From: a virus
Direction: 5' to 3' (one strand)
IMG/VR virus record: IMGVR_UViG_3300043775_002630
Span: 62,001-126,000 of that record
Length of the DNA: 64,000 bases
Each line of letters opens with the position of its first letter. The stretch's first letter is position 1. Positions 34,006 to 43,152 of this stretch are shown piece by piece. The position numbers and the translations under genes were made by a program. The notes beneath the pieces are model-generated. The model did no database searches and had not been told where the DNA came from. It saw nothing but the letters and a program-made list of their open reading frames with translations.

Positions 34006-36144
34006 ATGCCGTATGACGTTTCAAATATATCACCAGATTTAACTGATGGGTACAAAAGTATCCAATCACAAATAGGTGCTTTTGGGGCATATACACAAGC
34101 AACTACATCACAAAAAGAAGTTTCATCTACGAAAGGTAATTCAGATGCACAAGGGACTAATGCAATTGCACAACAACTCAATAGTGTCACTGAAGGACAG
34201 AAAGCGTTTCAAAGAAACGTACCAACAAGTTACGACCAACTCTTAAAATTAATTAAAAGTTCGGCAAACGCAAATTCACAAGGTCAGGGTGGTCTTGAAA
34301 CAACTAGAGCACTAAGAAAAATATTATTGGATGCGGTATTCAAGATGGAACCGTATGTTGCAAAAGTTATTGCAGATGAAGCGTTTAAAGCTTTAGGTTG
34401 TGCACAACAACAAACTTACCCATCTATTTCACAGACAGTATTAGATTCCTTACCAAGCTTATCTACATTACCGGCAAACGAATCAATTTATGTTAACTTA
34501 GAAGAAATTGATTTTTTTGGTAGTTTGAAGGTTAAACCAAATTCATTAGTTGGTCGAATATATTACGAAACAACAGGATTTACACAACTATCACCATACA
34601 TAAACTATAGTGGAGCTAAAAAGTTCCCAATGAATTTTGAGCTACAAAATAGAACTCAAAATTTAAATCAAACTTTTAAGTATGAATATGACTTACCTTA
34701 TTACGGTAAATCAAATACAAATCTTTGGGATTTTGAATACGTTAAACAAAATGATATTGGGGCAACTGGAGATTATCTTAGGATGTTTTTATTACAGAGA
34801 CCTGATAAGAGTGGACAGTATGTTCCCCCTCCAACAACAGGAAGTACATTAAAATACTCGGCAAATACGATAGTTGATTCTTTGGGTGATTATTACCAAT
34901 CTATCAAGGTATTTGATAGTAGGGTTTTTGCTGCAAACTTAATAAATTTATTAACGGGTTCTCTTTCCGTAGATTTAACATCAACTCAGGTTGAGGAGCA
35001 ATCTAAATTTATATTAATTTTAAATAGGATTTTTGGTTTATGTGAGTCGGGTCCTAAAGAAATTGATGTTGCAGGAACATCAAAAATATCTGAATACGAT
35101 AATATTGGTGATGAGTTTTTTGAATTTAATGAGGTAGATAATAACAATATTAATCAGTTTGTTAATGACGCCTTAAATGGTGTCGTGACATTCGTAGAAT
35201 GTAATAATATCAATGTTCCTGTAAACAATCAGGTTATTTTAGAACAATTAACTCAAATAAATGATGACTTAAGTGTTAATGAACAAGTTGATTTACTTGA
35301 AGGTATTTTAGATTCAATTGTAGACAATTGGGAAAATACTTTTCCAGGAGTAGGGTTAAATGAGGCTTGGTTACAAAATATTTTACAGAAACTTCCTGTT
35401 GCGTTATTAGCGTCAATTTTTACACCAAAAGTTTTACTCCCTCTTTTTACATTTAAATCTGTACTAGAAAATCAAATTTTAGGGTTTGCAAATGAAATTA
35501 TTCAATCAGGAAACAGTATTGTAATTTCAGGAAACTCATCAATCGCGTCTGCAAATACAATCAATGATATTGTAAGTTCACAAGTTGCAAGTGGTGTTGA
35601 TTTTGCAAGAAAATTTAAAAAATTTGTGTTCGGAGTTGTTGCCGCAGTTGCCGAAAAATTCTTAGAAATATTATTTGAGGAACTAAAAAAGAATCTACTT
35701 AGAATAGTTAAGTTAATACTCAAAGACATATATCGAACAACTAAAGATAAAAGAGTTTTGATTATTCAATCATTGTTAGAAGCGGGCGAATTTATTGTTC
35801 AAACAGTTGTTAATTACCGAGAATGTAAATCATTAGTTGGTGCGATTCAAAAAATATTAAAACTGATTAATAAAAAGTTACCAGGTACAGGAATTAATAA
35901 AGCACTTCTAGCTTTTGCGGATGCGTTACCAGGTTTCTCACCTGAAAGGGCGGCAATAAATGCTATAGAATCTATGCAGGGATATGGATTACGAACAGGA
36001 CCAACACCAGATGGTCAACCAAATAAAATGACATTTTACCAAATTGCAACACAAAAAGGTTTAAGCGTTGAGGACGCTAAAAATGGTGTTGTTGATATTG
36101 GTATTAGTGTAATAACAGGACTACCAATTGGAAAATCTCGATGA
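34006..36144 (+). CDS. Large virion structural protein (unassigned)
   Basis: 712 residues. The N-terminal third is polar and Gln/Ser-rich; the middle has YYETTGFTQLSPYINYSGAKK and other beta-type stretches. The region about 515-600 is rich in long amphipathic helices (FARKFKKFVFGVVAAVAEKF, LEEL-type KKNLLRIVKLILKD), which could be membrane-active. It ends in a PTPDGQPNKMTF segment. It stands before a gp5-like baseplate gene, so a baseplate or tail role is the best guess, not a proven one. Confidence 0.75.
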   Translation: MPYDVSNISPDLTDGYKSIQSQIGAFGAYTQATTSQKEVSSTKGNSDAQGTNAIAQQLNSVTEGQKAFQRNVPTSYDQLLKLIKSSANANSQGQGGLETTRALRKILLDAVFKMEPYVAKVIADEAFKALGCAQQQTYPSISQTVLDSLPSLSTLPANESIYVNLEEIDFFGSLKVKPNSLVGRIYYETTGFTQLSPYINYSGAKKFPMNFELQNRTQNLNQTFKYEYDLPYYGKSNTNLWDFEYVKQNDIGATGDYLRMFLLQRPDKSGQYVPPPTTGSTLKYSANTIVDSLGDYYQSIKVFDSRVFAANLINLLTGSLSVDLTSTQVEEQSKFILILNRIFGLCESGPKEIDVAGTSKISEYDNIGDEFFEFNEVDNNNINQFVNDALNGVVTFVECNNINVPVNNQVILEQLTQINDDLSVNEQVDLLEGILDSIVDNWENTFPGVGLNEAWLQNILQKLPVALLASIFTPKVLLPLFTFKSVLENQILGFANEIIQSGNSIVISGNSSIASANTINDIVSSQVASGVDFARKFKKFVFGVVAAVAEKFLEILFEELKKNLLRIVKLILKDIYRTTKDKRVLIIQSLLEAGEFIVQTVVNYRECKSLVGAIQKILKLINKKLPGTGINKALLAFADALPGFSPERAAINAIESMQGYGLRTGPTPDGQPNKMTFYQIATQKGLSVEDAKNGVVDIGISVITGLPIGKSR

Positions 36145-36347
36145 CAGAAGAAGAATTTAAAATTATGATTGAAAGTTCTAAAGACGTTGATAAATTATCC
36201 AATAAGTCTTTAGAAACTAATATGGACAAACTTGCAACAGAGTTTGAAGATACTAAAAAAAACATTATTAATATGACATACTACTTAGATAGAGTTGAGC
36301 AACTTTATGACGTTATGTTAAAAGAACACAAGAAAAGAAACGGATAA
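36141..36347 (+). CDS. Small helical protein
   Basis: 68 residues, almost wholly charged helix (SLETNMDKLATEFEDTKKN, YLDRVEQLYDVMLKEH), likely a coiled coil. Overlaps the previous gene by 4 bases and shares TAATG with the baseplate gene. Possibly a small assembly factor or chaperone for its neighbours. Confidence 0.7.
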   Translation: MTEEEFKIMIESSKDVDKLSNKSLETNMDKLATEFEDTKKNIINMTYYLDRVEQLYDVMLKEHKKRNG

Positions 36348-37852
36348 TGGCAAGGTTATGGTATTACGCTAAAGTTGTTGACAATCAAGACCCTTTAAAT
36401 CTTGGTCGTGTACGTGCACAAATTTTAACAGATGATACGGAAGCGATTAGACAATCTGTAGAAGATTTTAATGTTGTAACGGATGCTTGGTCAGAAAAAG
36501 ACCCATTTGTTTTTAACAGTTTATTACCAATATACATTTGGTCCGTTCCAAAAGTAGATGAACTTCTACAAATTTACTACCACGATACTGATGACTCTCA
36601 GTTTTTAAACGCGTACTACATACAAGGTCCTTTCTCAAGAATTCAAAATATTGTTTTAGAAAATTACGCTCAATCTGAAAGATATGGAGATATTAGAGGT
36701 ATCAGATTAAATGGGTCAAAGTTTATTAGAAACACGGATGGTAGTTTTAAGAATCCTGACCCAAATGGAGTATTCCCCGACCCAGGAGATGTTGCAGTTA
36801 TGGGTAGAGGGTCAACAGATTTAGTTTTAAAAGAAAACGAATTATTACTTAGAGCCGGGAAATACAAAGGAGAATTAGTTGGTGATAAAGACCCTGTCGG
36901 TAATAAAAACAGAGCCTTTTTACAACTATCAAAATTTGACACATCAAAGATTAAAGAGGCTCAAAAAACATTCTTCGAGATTAAGGAATCTAACCCCCAA
37001 GTTAAGTATCTTATTGAGTATATTATTAATAACCCCGAAAACTCATTACCAAACCCGATTTATAATGGTGTTTGTCGACTTTACAAATTAGTCCCTTCAG
37101 AAAGAACGTTAGCAAAGGCATTAAAGGTTGATTCAAATATTGAGGATTTAAAGGTTCTTGTTGCCCAAGAAAAGTTTACCAATTTAGAAGGAACACAACA
37201 AGTGATTGATTTTATTAACTTATTCATTCAAACTTGTAACTCTAAAAGAAAAACCGCAAGTGGTGTTGAATTGTTTGGTGTTTTAGAACAAAGATTTCCA
37301 ATCTACTTTAGACCCGCACCATTTTTCTATACTCAAATGAGTGCCGGTAATTTTCAGACTCAAAGAACTTTATCAACCATATATCAAAAGATTAAGTTGA
37401 ATCAAAACAACTCAGTTGGTGGTTATGGTTTAATATACGAACAGTCTAAAGTTGGTGTTCCTATTAAATTAATCAAAAATGTTGTTGAAGGTTTTAAAAC
37501 TACAGGATTACCATCAACATTCGCGGCATTAGGGGGGAACAAAATTTATCTATTGTCTCAAACCTCTCAAATACCGGGTAAAAAGAAAATCAATTTTGAT
37601 AATAGTCTCTATGGTATTGATGAAACTAAGTTTGTTACTGAGATTGACCCAAATACCTCAAGTTTAGTTAGGGGTGAAGAGTTATTAGAGTTTTTGAATC
37701 AAATTGTTAGGTTCTTAATTTCACATACTCACGCTTATCCTGGTGAACCACCTTGTGTTGTTACAGAAGACGGTTCTACTGTTTCTGCAGTTCTTACAGC
37801 AAATAATGAAGCTCCATCCAAAGTTCTTAACCAGAATATTCGACTGAATTGA
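36347..37852 (+). CDS. gp5-like baseplate protein with an N-terminal OB-like domain
   Basis: 501 residues. The N-terminus WYYAKVVDNQDPLNLGRVRAQI matches the OB-fold opening of gp5/VgrG-like tail proteins (A-x-V-x-x-x-x-D-P-x-x-x-G-R-V-x-V/A). A lysozyme domain like that of T4 gp5 is not evident. The C-terminal part contains LISHTHAYPGEPP, a His-rich segment as found at the start of some phage spike regions. Likely part of the baseplate hub or spike that punctures the cell envelope. Confidence 0.78.
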   Translation: MARLWYYAKVVDNQDPLNLGRVRAQILTDDTEAIRQSVEDFNVVTDAWSEKDPFVFNSLLPIYIWSVPKVDELLQIYYHDTDDSQFLNAYYIQGPFSRIQNIVLENYAQSERYGDIRGIRLNGSKFIRNTDGSFKNPDPNGVFPDPGDVAVMGRGSTDLVLKENELLLRAGKYKGELVGDKDPVGNKNRAFLQLSKFDTSKIKEAQKTFFEIKESNPQVKYLIEYIINNPENSLPNPIYNGVCRLYKLVPSERTLAKALKVDSNIEDLKVLVAQEKFTNLEGTQQVIDFINLFIQTCNSKRKTASGVELFGVLEQRFPIYFRPAPFFYTQMSAGNFQTQRTLSTIYQKIKLNQNNSVGGYGLIYEQSKVGVPIKLIKNVVEGFKTTGLPSTFAALGGNKIYLLSQTSQIPGKKKINFDNSLYGIDETKFVTEIDPNTSSLVRGEELLEFLNQIVRFLISHTHAYPGEPPCVVTEDGSTVSAVLTANNEAPSKVLNQNIRLN

Positions 37853-37860
37853 TATTTATA
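37853..37860 (+). promoter_or_regulatory. TATTTATA motif before the 37878 start
   Basis: TATTTATA begins right after the stop of the gp5-like gene and ends 17 bases before the next ATG. Confidence 0.4.
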
Positions 37861-37877
37861 ATAAAATACTTATTTAA

Positions 37878-39386
37878 ATGTCTATCTTAAGGTCATATTT
37901 CTCAAAGAACGATACTATAATATCAAATCTTTATACCAATACTGCTCGTAACCCAGTTGCTGAATTAAACTTTGGTGCTTCGGATTTAATTGTACCCAAC
38001 TTTGGTTTTACACGTTTTTTATTTGACCTTGATTTAACTTATCTTGAAGAACAAATTGCTTCAGGTGTTATATCAACAGGTTGTACCACAGGTATGACTC
38101 ACGTTTTAAATATGGTTAATACTTCATCGTTTGAAGATGACTTGATTAATACCAATATGACAAATGGTAGAAAAAGAGCAACATCATTTGATTTAATTCT
38201 TTTTAGAATACCAAAATACTCAGGAAGTACAGGTGAACCTCAAGTATGGGATGAAGGTGTTGGGTTTGATTATAATGATTACGCATTAACTAAGAATGGT
38301 GTTAGTGGTCAATTATCTGTCATCCAACAAAACAATAACTCAGCCTTTTCAACAAGACCAACAAACTGGTATCAAAGAAGTACACTTAAGAATTGGTCAG
38401 TACCTGGTTTATATGACAATAGAAACACTTTAACAAGTTTGACGGGGTGTAACTACTCTGCGTTAACAATCGTTGACGTACAACACTTTGAATTGGGTAA
38501 TGAAGATGCAAGTTTTGATATGACTAATGAAATCAACAGTATTTTAAATGGTACGTTGACAGGTGTCACAGGATGGGGAATTGCTTATGTCCCTGATATT
38601 GAGAATATTACAGGTTTAACTGAGAGTTATAGTGTTGCGTTCTTTTCAAAATACACACAAACATTCTACCAACCATATCTTCAAACAACCTATAATGATT
38701 TGATTAAGGATGATAGAAATTTATTCTTACAAAATCAGACAAATAAGTTATACTTATATGTTTATCAAAACGGTGATTTTGTAAACTTAGATAATTTACC
38801 AACAGTATCTATTGAGGACTCTGCAGGAGATTTAGTTGTTACAGGATTGTCAACTTGTTTGATTACAAAGGGTATTTATGAAGTCACGGTTCCTAACGCC
38901 TTTTCAGCATACACAACACCTTGTATGTTCTATGATGTGTGGTCTAACTTAACAATTAATGGACAACCCATTCCAAACATAACCAATGAATTTGTTTTAA
39001 GACCTTATACGTCAGGAATTCAGATAGGAACCCTATCCAAAGAACCTGAAAAATTTGGGTTTAGTTATTATGGTATTTTACAAAATGAAAAAATACTTAA
39101 TACTGAAATTAGAAAAATTGGTGTAATCGCCAAAAAACTTTGGTCGTCACAGACTTTATTGATGGACATTGATGTTTACTATAGAGTTTACGTAAAAGAA
39201 GGTACCACTGAGGTTATCGTCCAAGATTGGACTCCTGTAAATAGAACCCCTAACGAATATTATTTCATCTTTGATATGAGAGACAAAATACCAAATGAAT
39301 ATTTTGTGGACATAAGGGTAAACACAAGTGGTGAGAAAGATATTTATAAAGACACATTACAATTCCAAATAGTAAACAAAAAATGA
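37878..39386 (+). CDS. Beta-rich virion structural protein
   Basis: 502 residues. The first ~55 residues (KNDTIISNLYTN to FLFDLDL) recall DNRLRE-like carbohydrate-binding segments: D-T-x-I-x, then N-x-G, then R-F-L-F-D-L. The rest is beta-rich with many Asn, Thr and Tyr. No enzyme motif was seen. Downstream of the baseplate gene, it may be a tail or baseplate decoration that binds surface sugars. It overlaps the next gene by 4 bases. Confidence 0.72.
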   Translation: MSILRSYFSKNDTIISNLYTNTARNPVAELNFGASDLIVPNFGFTRFLFDLDLTYLEEQIASGVISTGCTTGMTHVLNMVNTSSFEDDLINTNMTNGRKRATSFDLILFRIPKYSGSTGEPQVWDEGVGFDYNDYALTKNGVSGQLSVIQQNNNSAFSTRPTNWYQRSTLKNWSVPGLYDNRNTLTSLTGCNYSALTIVDVQHFELGNEDASFDMTNEINSILNGTLTGVTGWGIAYVPDIENITGLTESYSVAFFSKYTQTFYQPYLQTTYNDLIKDDRNLFLQNQTNKLYLYVYQNGDFVNLDNLPTVSIEDSAGDLVVTGLSTCLITKGIYEVTVPNAFSAYTTPCMFYDVWSNLTINGQPIPNITNEFVLRPYTSGIQIGTLSKEPEKFGFSYYGILQNEKILNTEIRKIGVIAKKLWSSQTLLMDIDVYYRVYVKEGTTEVIVQDWTPVNRTPNEYYFIFDMRDKIPNEYFVDIRVNTSGEKDIYKDTLQFQIVNKK

Positions 39387-39862
39387 AAACAGTAAGACTT
39401 TCAGAAACAGAACTAACTAACCTAATAAAAAAAGTTTTAGGTGAAGATAAGGATATGAGAAGTAACAGATATATGTTCTTTTCTAATTTAGAACAAATGA
39501 AAAGACAATGTGAGCTTCTTTTGGAGCTAGACGAAGACACTATCACAGAAATTCTTAACAATGGACACGACTGGGCTGATGACCATATAACAGAATCCAA
39601 AAACAATTTAGACCAAGTTTTTGATTTTATGATGAATGAAATCAATGGTGAGGGGGAAGATATGGAATACGACGAGTATGAATATGTTAACGAAGGTCGT
39701 AAAAAGACAGGGACTAAGTTATGTGCTCGTGGTAAAGCTGCTGCCAAATCAAAATTTGATGTTTACCCTTCAGCATACGCTAATGGATACGCGGTCCAAG
39801 TCTGTAAGGGAAAACAACCTGGACTTGACGGTAAAAAAAGATGTTCAGGAACCTACTGTTAA
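39383..39862 (+). CDS. Small protein with N-terminal helix and Cys-bearing C-terminal domain
   Basis: 159 residues. The N-terminus KTVRLSETELTNLIKKVLGE is a widespread opening in large-phage proteins (I/V-R-L-T/S-E-x-x-L-x-x-x-I-K-x-x-L-x-E). The C-terminal 55 residues (GTKLCARGKAAAKSKFDVYP, SAYANGYAVQVCKG, CSGTYC) form a conserved small domain seen in large phages and giant viruses, here tentatively DUF5872-like. L-G-E at about residue 20 could be a prohead protease site. Possibly an internal virion protein delivered with the DNA. Confidence 0.75.
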   Translation: MKTVRLSETELTNLIKKVLGEDKDMRSNRYMFFSNLEQMKRQCELLLELDEDTITEILNNGHDWADDHITESKNNLDQVFDFMMNEINGEGEDMEYDEYEYVNEGRKKTGTKLCARGKAAAKSKFDVYPSAYANGYAVQVCKGKQPGLDGKKRCSGTYC

Positions 39863-39885
39863 TTTTTTTATTCAAAAACTTTCAT

Positions 39886-39893
39886 TATATTTG
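39886..39893 (+). promoter_or_regulatory. Bacteroidetes-type -7 element before the 39912 gene
   Basis: TATATTTG fits TAnnTTTG exactly, 18 bases before the ATG. A TTTT stands in place of TTTG 19 bases upstream, so the -33 match is partial. Confidence 0.5.
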
Positions 39894-39911
39894 TAGTCAA
39901 TAAACGAGACT

Positions 39912-40316
39912 ATGAGTACATTACTACACAAACTAAAACGTTTCATCCAAAAGAGTGCAATTAAAGCAATTCGGGTTTCTACACCACCACAAGAGAAATC
40001 TGAATATGAGAGAGATGCTATTAATATTTGTAAAAGACTAATAGCAAAACCTGAAAGTTTGTTATTACTAACCCCAATATCGTCTAAAAGATATATTAAA
40101 AACGATGCCTCAGGTATCTTTGTAATTTTAGAAGGTCGAAGTATCAAAGTAATAAATCACGTATACTCTTACGTAGTATTTTTAGAAGACAAATCTTGGA
40201 ATCAGTTAACTTCATTGTTTGATAATGAAGTTGAAAGCCGTAGAGAGGAATTTGAAAAGGAGATAACTGCAAATATTCGTCATTCACTCCAAACAATTTA
40301 TAAGAATATAAAATGA
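39912..40316 (+). CDS. Unknown protein
   Basis: 134 residues, mixed alpha/beta, with a basic N-terminus (LLHKLKRFIQKSAIKAIRV) and a central IFVILEGRSIKVINHVYSYV beta stretch. No family recognised. It overlaps the next gene by 4 bases. A host-type promoter element lies just upstream, unlike the structural genes around it, so it may be expressed early. Confidence 0.65.
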   Translation: MSTLLHKLKRFIQKSAIKAIRVSTPPQEKSEYERDAINICKRLIAKPESLLLLTPISSKRYIKNDASGIFVILEGRSIKVINHVYSYVVFLEDKSWNQLTSLFDNEVESRREEFEKEITANIRHSLQTIYKNIK

Positions 40317-40633
40317 AACAGTTTAAAAGTTTATTTGTATATGGTTTGATTGGATATCTATTTATCTCATCAATAGTTATTCTACTTACGTATAACGTAT
40401 TACTTTATTTTGGTAAAGGTGGTAGAAAACCTATCACTAAAACTATTGAGGAAAAACCTTATGTTTTTGATGATGAATCTAAAAAACCATTAAAAAATGA
40501 TAGTAATAATACTGTCAAAATTCAAAAACAAACACCTAAAGTTATTCCGCAAGTTGTCCCACAAGTCAAAGATTCCTTTAAAGAAAGTAATGATAGTATT
40601 GTTAACCCTGTCGATTCTTTAAAGACTCCTTAA
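40313..40633 (+). CDS. Single-pass membrane protein
   Basis: 106 residues. One hydrophobic segment of about 24 residues near the N-terminus (VYGLIGYLFISSIVILLTYN) is followed by a polar, Lys/Pro/Val-rich tail. No family recognised. The 3' end overlaps the convergent gene by 32 bases. It could be an envelope protein, for example a spanin or holin-like component, but nothing specific supports this. Confidence 0.68.
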   Translation: MKQFKSLFVYGLIGYLFISSIVILLTYNVLLYFGKGGRKPITKTIEEKPYVFDDESKKPLKNDSNNTVKIQKQTPKVIPQVVPQVKDSFKESNDSIVNPVDSLKTP

Positions 40634-41006
40634 GAACATTTAAAATAGTATTTCTAAGACTTTCATTTTTTTTAGTCTTATAGGACACCATAGTTGGTTT
40701 ATTACCCTTACCAACTTTTGGGTCCTTTTTTTCCGCACGTCTTTTTTGTGCACAGGCAGCTTTTTTCTGTGCATCTGTCATTTTAGACGCTACTCCCGCC
40801 GCACGACATTTTGGATATCCTTTAGGGTCAGCATCAGGTCTACCACAAGGTGGATGACCTCCACCTTCTTTTTTTCTACAAATATTAACCCAAGGACCTT
40901 TAGGTTGCTTAGAACCTTTTGGTTTTTTCTTAGTACCAAACCAAACCGCTAAATCTTCGTTTAACATTTTTTCGTAATTAGAATCTCTTCCCGCTTGTAA
41001 TTTCAT
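40602..41006 (-). CDS. Basic Cys-motif protein (DUF6321-like)
   Basis: 134 residues, strongly basic. The middle GPWVNICRKKEGGGHPPCGR and PDADPKGYPKCRAAGVASKM form a conserved Cys/His/Gly pattern found in large phages and giant viruses, here tentatively the DUF6321 family. The C-terminus ends in a helix LRNTILNVLKESL. A TATTTATA motif on the minus strand lies 17 bases before its ATG. Role unknown; nucleic acid binding is possible because of the charge. Confidence 0.75.
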   Translation of the reverse strand: MKLQAGRDSNYEKMLNEDLAVWFGTKKKPKGSKQPKGPWVNICRKKEGGGHPPCGRPDADPKGYPKCRAAGVASKMTDAQKKAACAQKRRAEKKDPKVGKGNKPTMVSYKTKKNESLRNTILNVLKESLKNRQG

Positions 41007-41023
41007 AAAAAATATCTTATTAT

Positions 41024-41031
41024 TATAAATA
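41024..41031 (-). promoter_or_regulatory. TATTTATA motif before the 41006 start
   Basis: Minus-strand TATTTATA, 17 bases before the ATG of the basic Cys-motif protein. Read on the plus strand it is TATAAATA, 5 bases before the 41037 ATG, so it could serve either gene. Confidence 0.4.
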
Positions 41032-41036
41032 TCACT

Positions 41037-41261
41037 ATGGAAGATAATTTCGAAAATACAGAACCTATTGGGGAATTGTTTGGTAATGTTTTATACAGAA
41101 CCAATGAACAATTAAATGATTTAATTGATAATTTGGATGAAGAGCAGGCATACATTATGATGAAGTTTGCCTGTGAAAAGGCGTTATACGCGGGTATCTT
41201 TACATTACCCGAAACCGAAATACTACTTAAATCTTTACGGAAAACACATAAGTTAGGATAA
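41037..41261 (+). CDS. Unknown small acidic protein
   Basis: 74 residues, helical (NEQLNDLIDNLDEEQAYIMM, ALYAGIFTLPETEILLKSLR). No family recognised. It stands alone between two minus-strand genes and ends directly at a bidirectional terminator. Confidence 0.65.
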   Translation: MEDNFENTEPIGELFGNVLYRTNEQLNDLIDNLDEEQAYIMMKFACEKALYAGIFTLPETEILLKSLRKTHKLG

Positions 41262-41290
41262 AAAAAAAAGGGGACCATTGGTCCCCTTTC
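41262..41290. terminator. Bidirectional intrinsic terminator
   Basis: Stem AAAGGGGACC / GGTCCCCTTT (41267-41276 with 41280-41289), loop ATT, with an A-run on the left. It serves the plus-strand small gene and, with a T-run on the minus strand, the major capsid gene. Confidence 0.88.
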
Positions 41291-41308
41291 TGTTAGATTT
41301 GAGTTTGA

Positions 41309-43114
41309 TTATCTCAATTCTCTCAAGTCGAATGTTCTAACACCATCAACTGTGATTCTACCATAGAATCTGTTGTTCACCATTTTCTTAGCGTATCTTG
41401 TCATAATACCTTTGATTGGTGTGAAGTTGAATGGGTTATACATTGTTGGTGTTAATTGTAGAGGTACATACGGTGCGTAAATGTAACCTGTGTCAAGTAA
41501 CGATGTTCCTTTATGTCCTAACAACACTTGGTTTGCTGGGAAGTAAGGGTCACGGTAAACTTGATATCTACCAGCCAATGTACCAACTCTCTCAATACCC
41601 ATATTGTATTGGTCTTGCTCAGGAGCCGCATTTGATACGTGGAAGTATTCCAAGTCATCAAAGATAGCAGATACCTCAGAAGATACTACAATCCAGTTAG
41701 CTCCACCTCTTAAAGTAGATTTGTGGATTTGAGCTGAGATTTGGTTGATTGCTGTGATAAGAGTTTGGTTCCAGTCCTTTTGTGTGTAAGGAACTGCACT
41801 TGAACCTAATCTCTTCCATCCGTTGTAGTCCCAACGTAAGTTCCAAGCCGCACCTTTTCTAAGGTCTCTTAAGATTTCACGGTCGATTTCAGCCGCAACT
41901 TGCTCAGACAATAAAGCTGTTAATTCAGCTTCAGCGTCGATGTTGTGGAATGCCGCTACGTCTTGAGCCATTTCAGGTGACCATTGTGCTCTTAATTTTC
42001 TTTCTGTAACCGATACAGTCACTGACTGAAGGTCGAAAGAAACTTCACCGATTCTATCTTCAAATTCAAGATTCTTGTAGATTCTATAAGTTGTAGAGAA
42101 TGCTTGTGAAGCTGCTGACAATGAAGAGTAGAATGTTGAACCTGTGTAACCATCGATTGAGTTAGCATCTCCACAAGAGATACAAACAGGAACCTGAAGG
42201 TCAACTTCCAAGTAGATTTTACCTTCTGCGTCACATACGTTGTAATATGTACCACCGTCAGTTCTAGAGTTAGGGAACTCAAGAGTTACGTCTGAACCGT
42301 ACTCAACAATACCTTTACCATATCTTTGAGTAACAACTCTGAATAAGTAGTTATTGTTTACGTTAGCAGCTGTTGTGTAGTTACCAGCCTTACCTCTAAT
42401 AGTCAAGTCAGATAAGAATTCTTCAGTATCCATTGGTTGACCGTTAGGTCCGATTAATTGACCAGCACCTGCTGAAGCAAATCCTGTCATAACCAAAAGA
42501 ACTTTTCTGTAGTTATCTAAACCATAACCTGAAGCAACTAACTCATCACCAACCCATACTACAGTAGAGTTACCAGCTGTGATTGACGAGAAGCTACCTT
42601 TTGAGTAGTCGTAAAGACCTGGAGGGTCAAGAGCTGGTTCGTTACCTTCGTAGAATCTATCGTAAAGGTCTTTAGTTGCGTTGTAATCATAACCACTATT
42701 TGGTTGTTGGTTAGCAGCCGCGTTAGGTGAACCATAAGGTGCCCAGTGTTCACCAAATGTTGATGTTTCAGTTTCGTAAGACTGAATGTTAGGTACGAAG
42801 TAGAACAATTTACCGATAGGAAGGTTCATAGCTTGTACTGAAACGATGTCGTTAGCCAAAAGTTTAGAGAAAACTCTTCTTACGATTGGGAAAACAACTG
42901 TTTCAAATGAACCTGAGTCAGCAGTTGATGCAGCTTCGTTAATGAGATATGATGCTTGGTTTTCATATAACTGAGCAACGTTCTCTTTTAGGTGGCCTTT
43001 AAGACCTTCAAGGAACCCTAATTTGTCCCATTTGTTGATTGTATCTTCTTTGATAACTTTAAGGTGCTTAAGACCAATGTTACCAACAAGACCTGATTCT
43101 AATAATGCTCCCAT
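41309..43114 (-). CDS. gp23: Major capsid protein (T4 gp23-like)
   Basis: 601 residues. The segment FPIVRRVFSKLLANDIVSVQAMNLP matches the conserved core opening of gp23 proteins, and position after gp22-like and gp21-like genes gives the T4 order. A likely prohead protease site is I-N-E60 followed by A61; T4 gp23 is cut after Glu65 at an I-x-E/A site. This would leave a mature chain of about 541 residues. It ends at the bidirectional terminator, and a 38-base gap separates it from the scaffold gene upstream. Confidence 0.93.
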   Translation of the reverse strand: MGALLESGLVGNIGLKHLKVIKEDTINKWDKLGFLEGLKGHLKENVAQLYENQASYLINEAASTADSGSFETVVFPIVRRVFSKLLANDIVSVQAMNLPIGKLFYFVPNIQSYETETSTFGEHWAPYGSPNAAANQQPNSGYDYNATKDLYDRFYEGNEPALDPPGLYDYSKGSFSSITAGNSTVVWVGDELVASGYGLDNYRKVLLVMTGFASAGAGQLIGPNGQPMDTEEFLSDLTIRGKAGNYTTAANVNNNYLFRVVTQRYGKGIVEYGSDVTLEFPNSRTDGGTYYNVCDAEGKIYLEVDLQVPVCISCGDANSIDGYTGSTFYSSLSAASQAFSTTYRIYKNLEFEDRIGEVSFDLQSVTVSVTERKLRAQWSPEMAQDVAAFHNIDAEAELTALLSEQVAAEIDREILRDLRKGAAWNLRWDYNGWKRLGSSAVPYTQKDWNQTLITAINQISAQIHKSTLRGGANWIVVSSEVSAIFDDLEYFHVSNAAPEQDQYNMGIERVGTLAGRYQVYRDPYFPANQVLLGHKGTSLLDTGYIYAPYVPLQLTPTMYNPFNFTPIKGIMTRYAKKMVNNRFYGRITVDGVRTFDLRELR

Positions 43115-43152
43115 TTTAGTATTTGGATTTTGTTTTTAGTTTATTTTTATTT

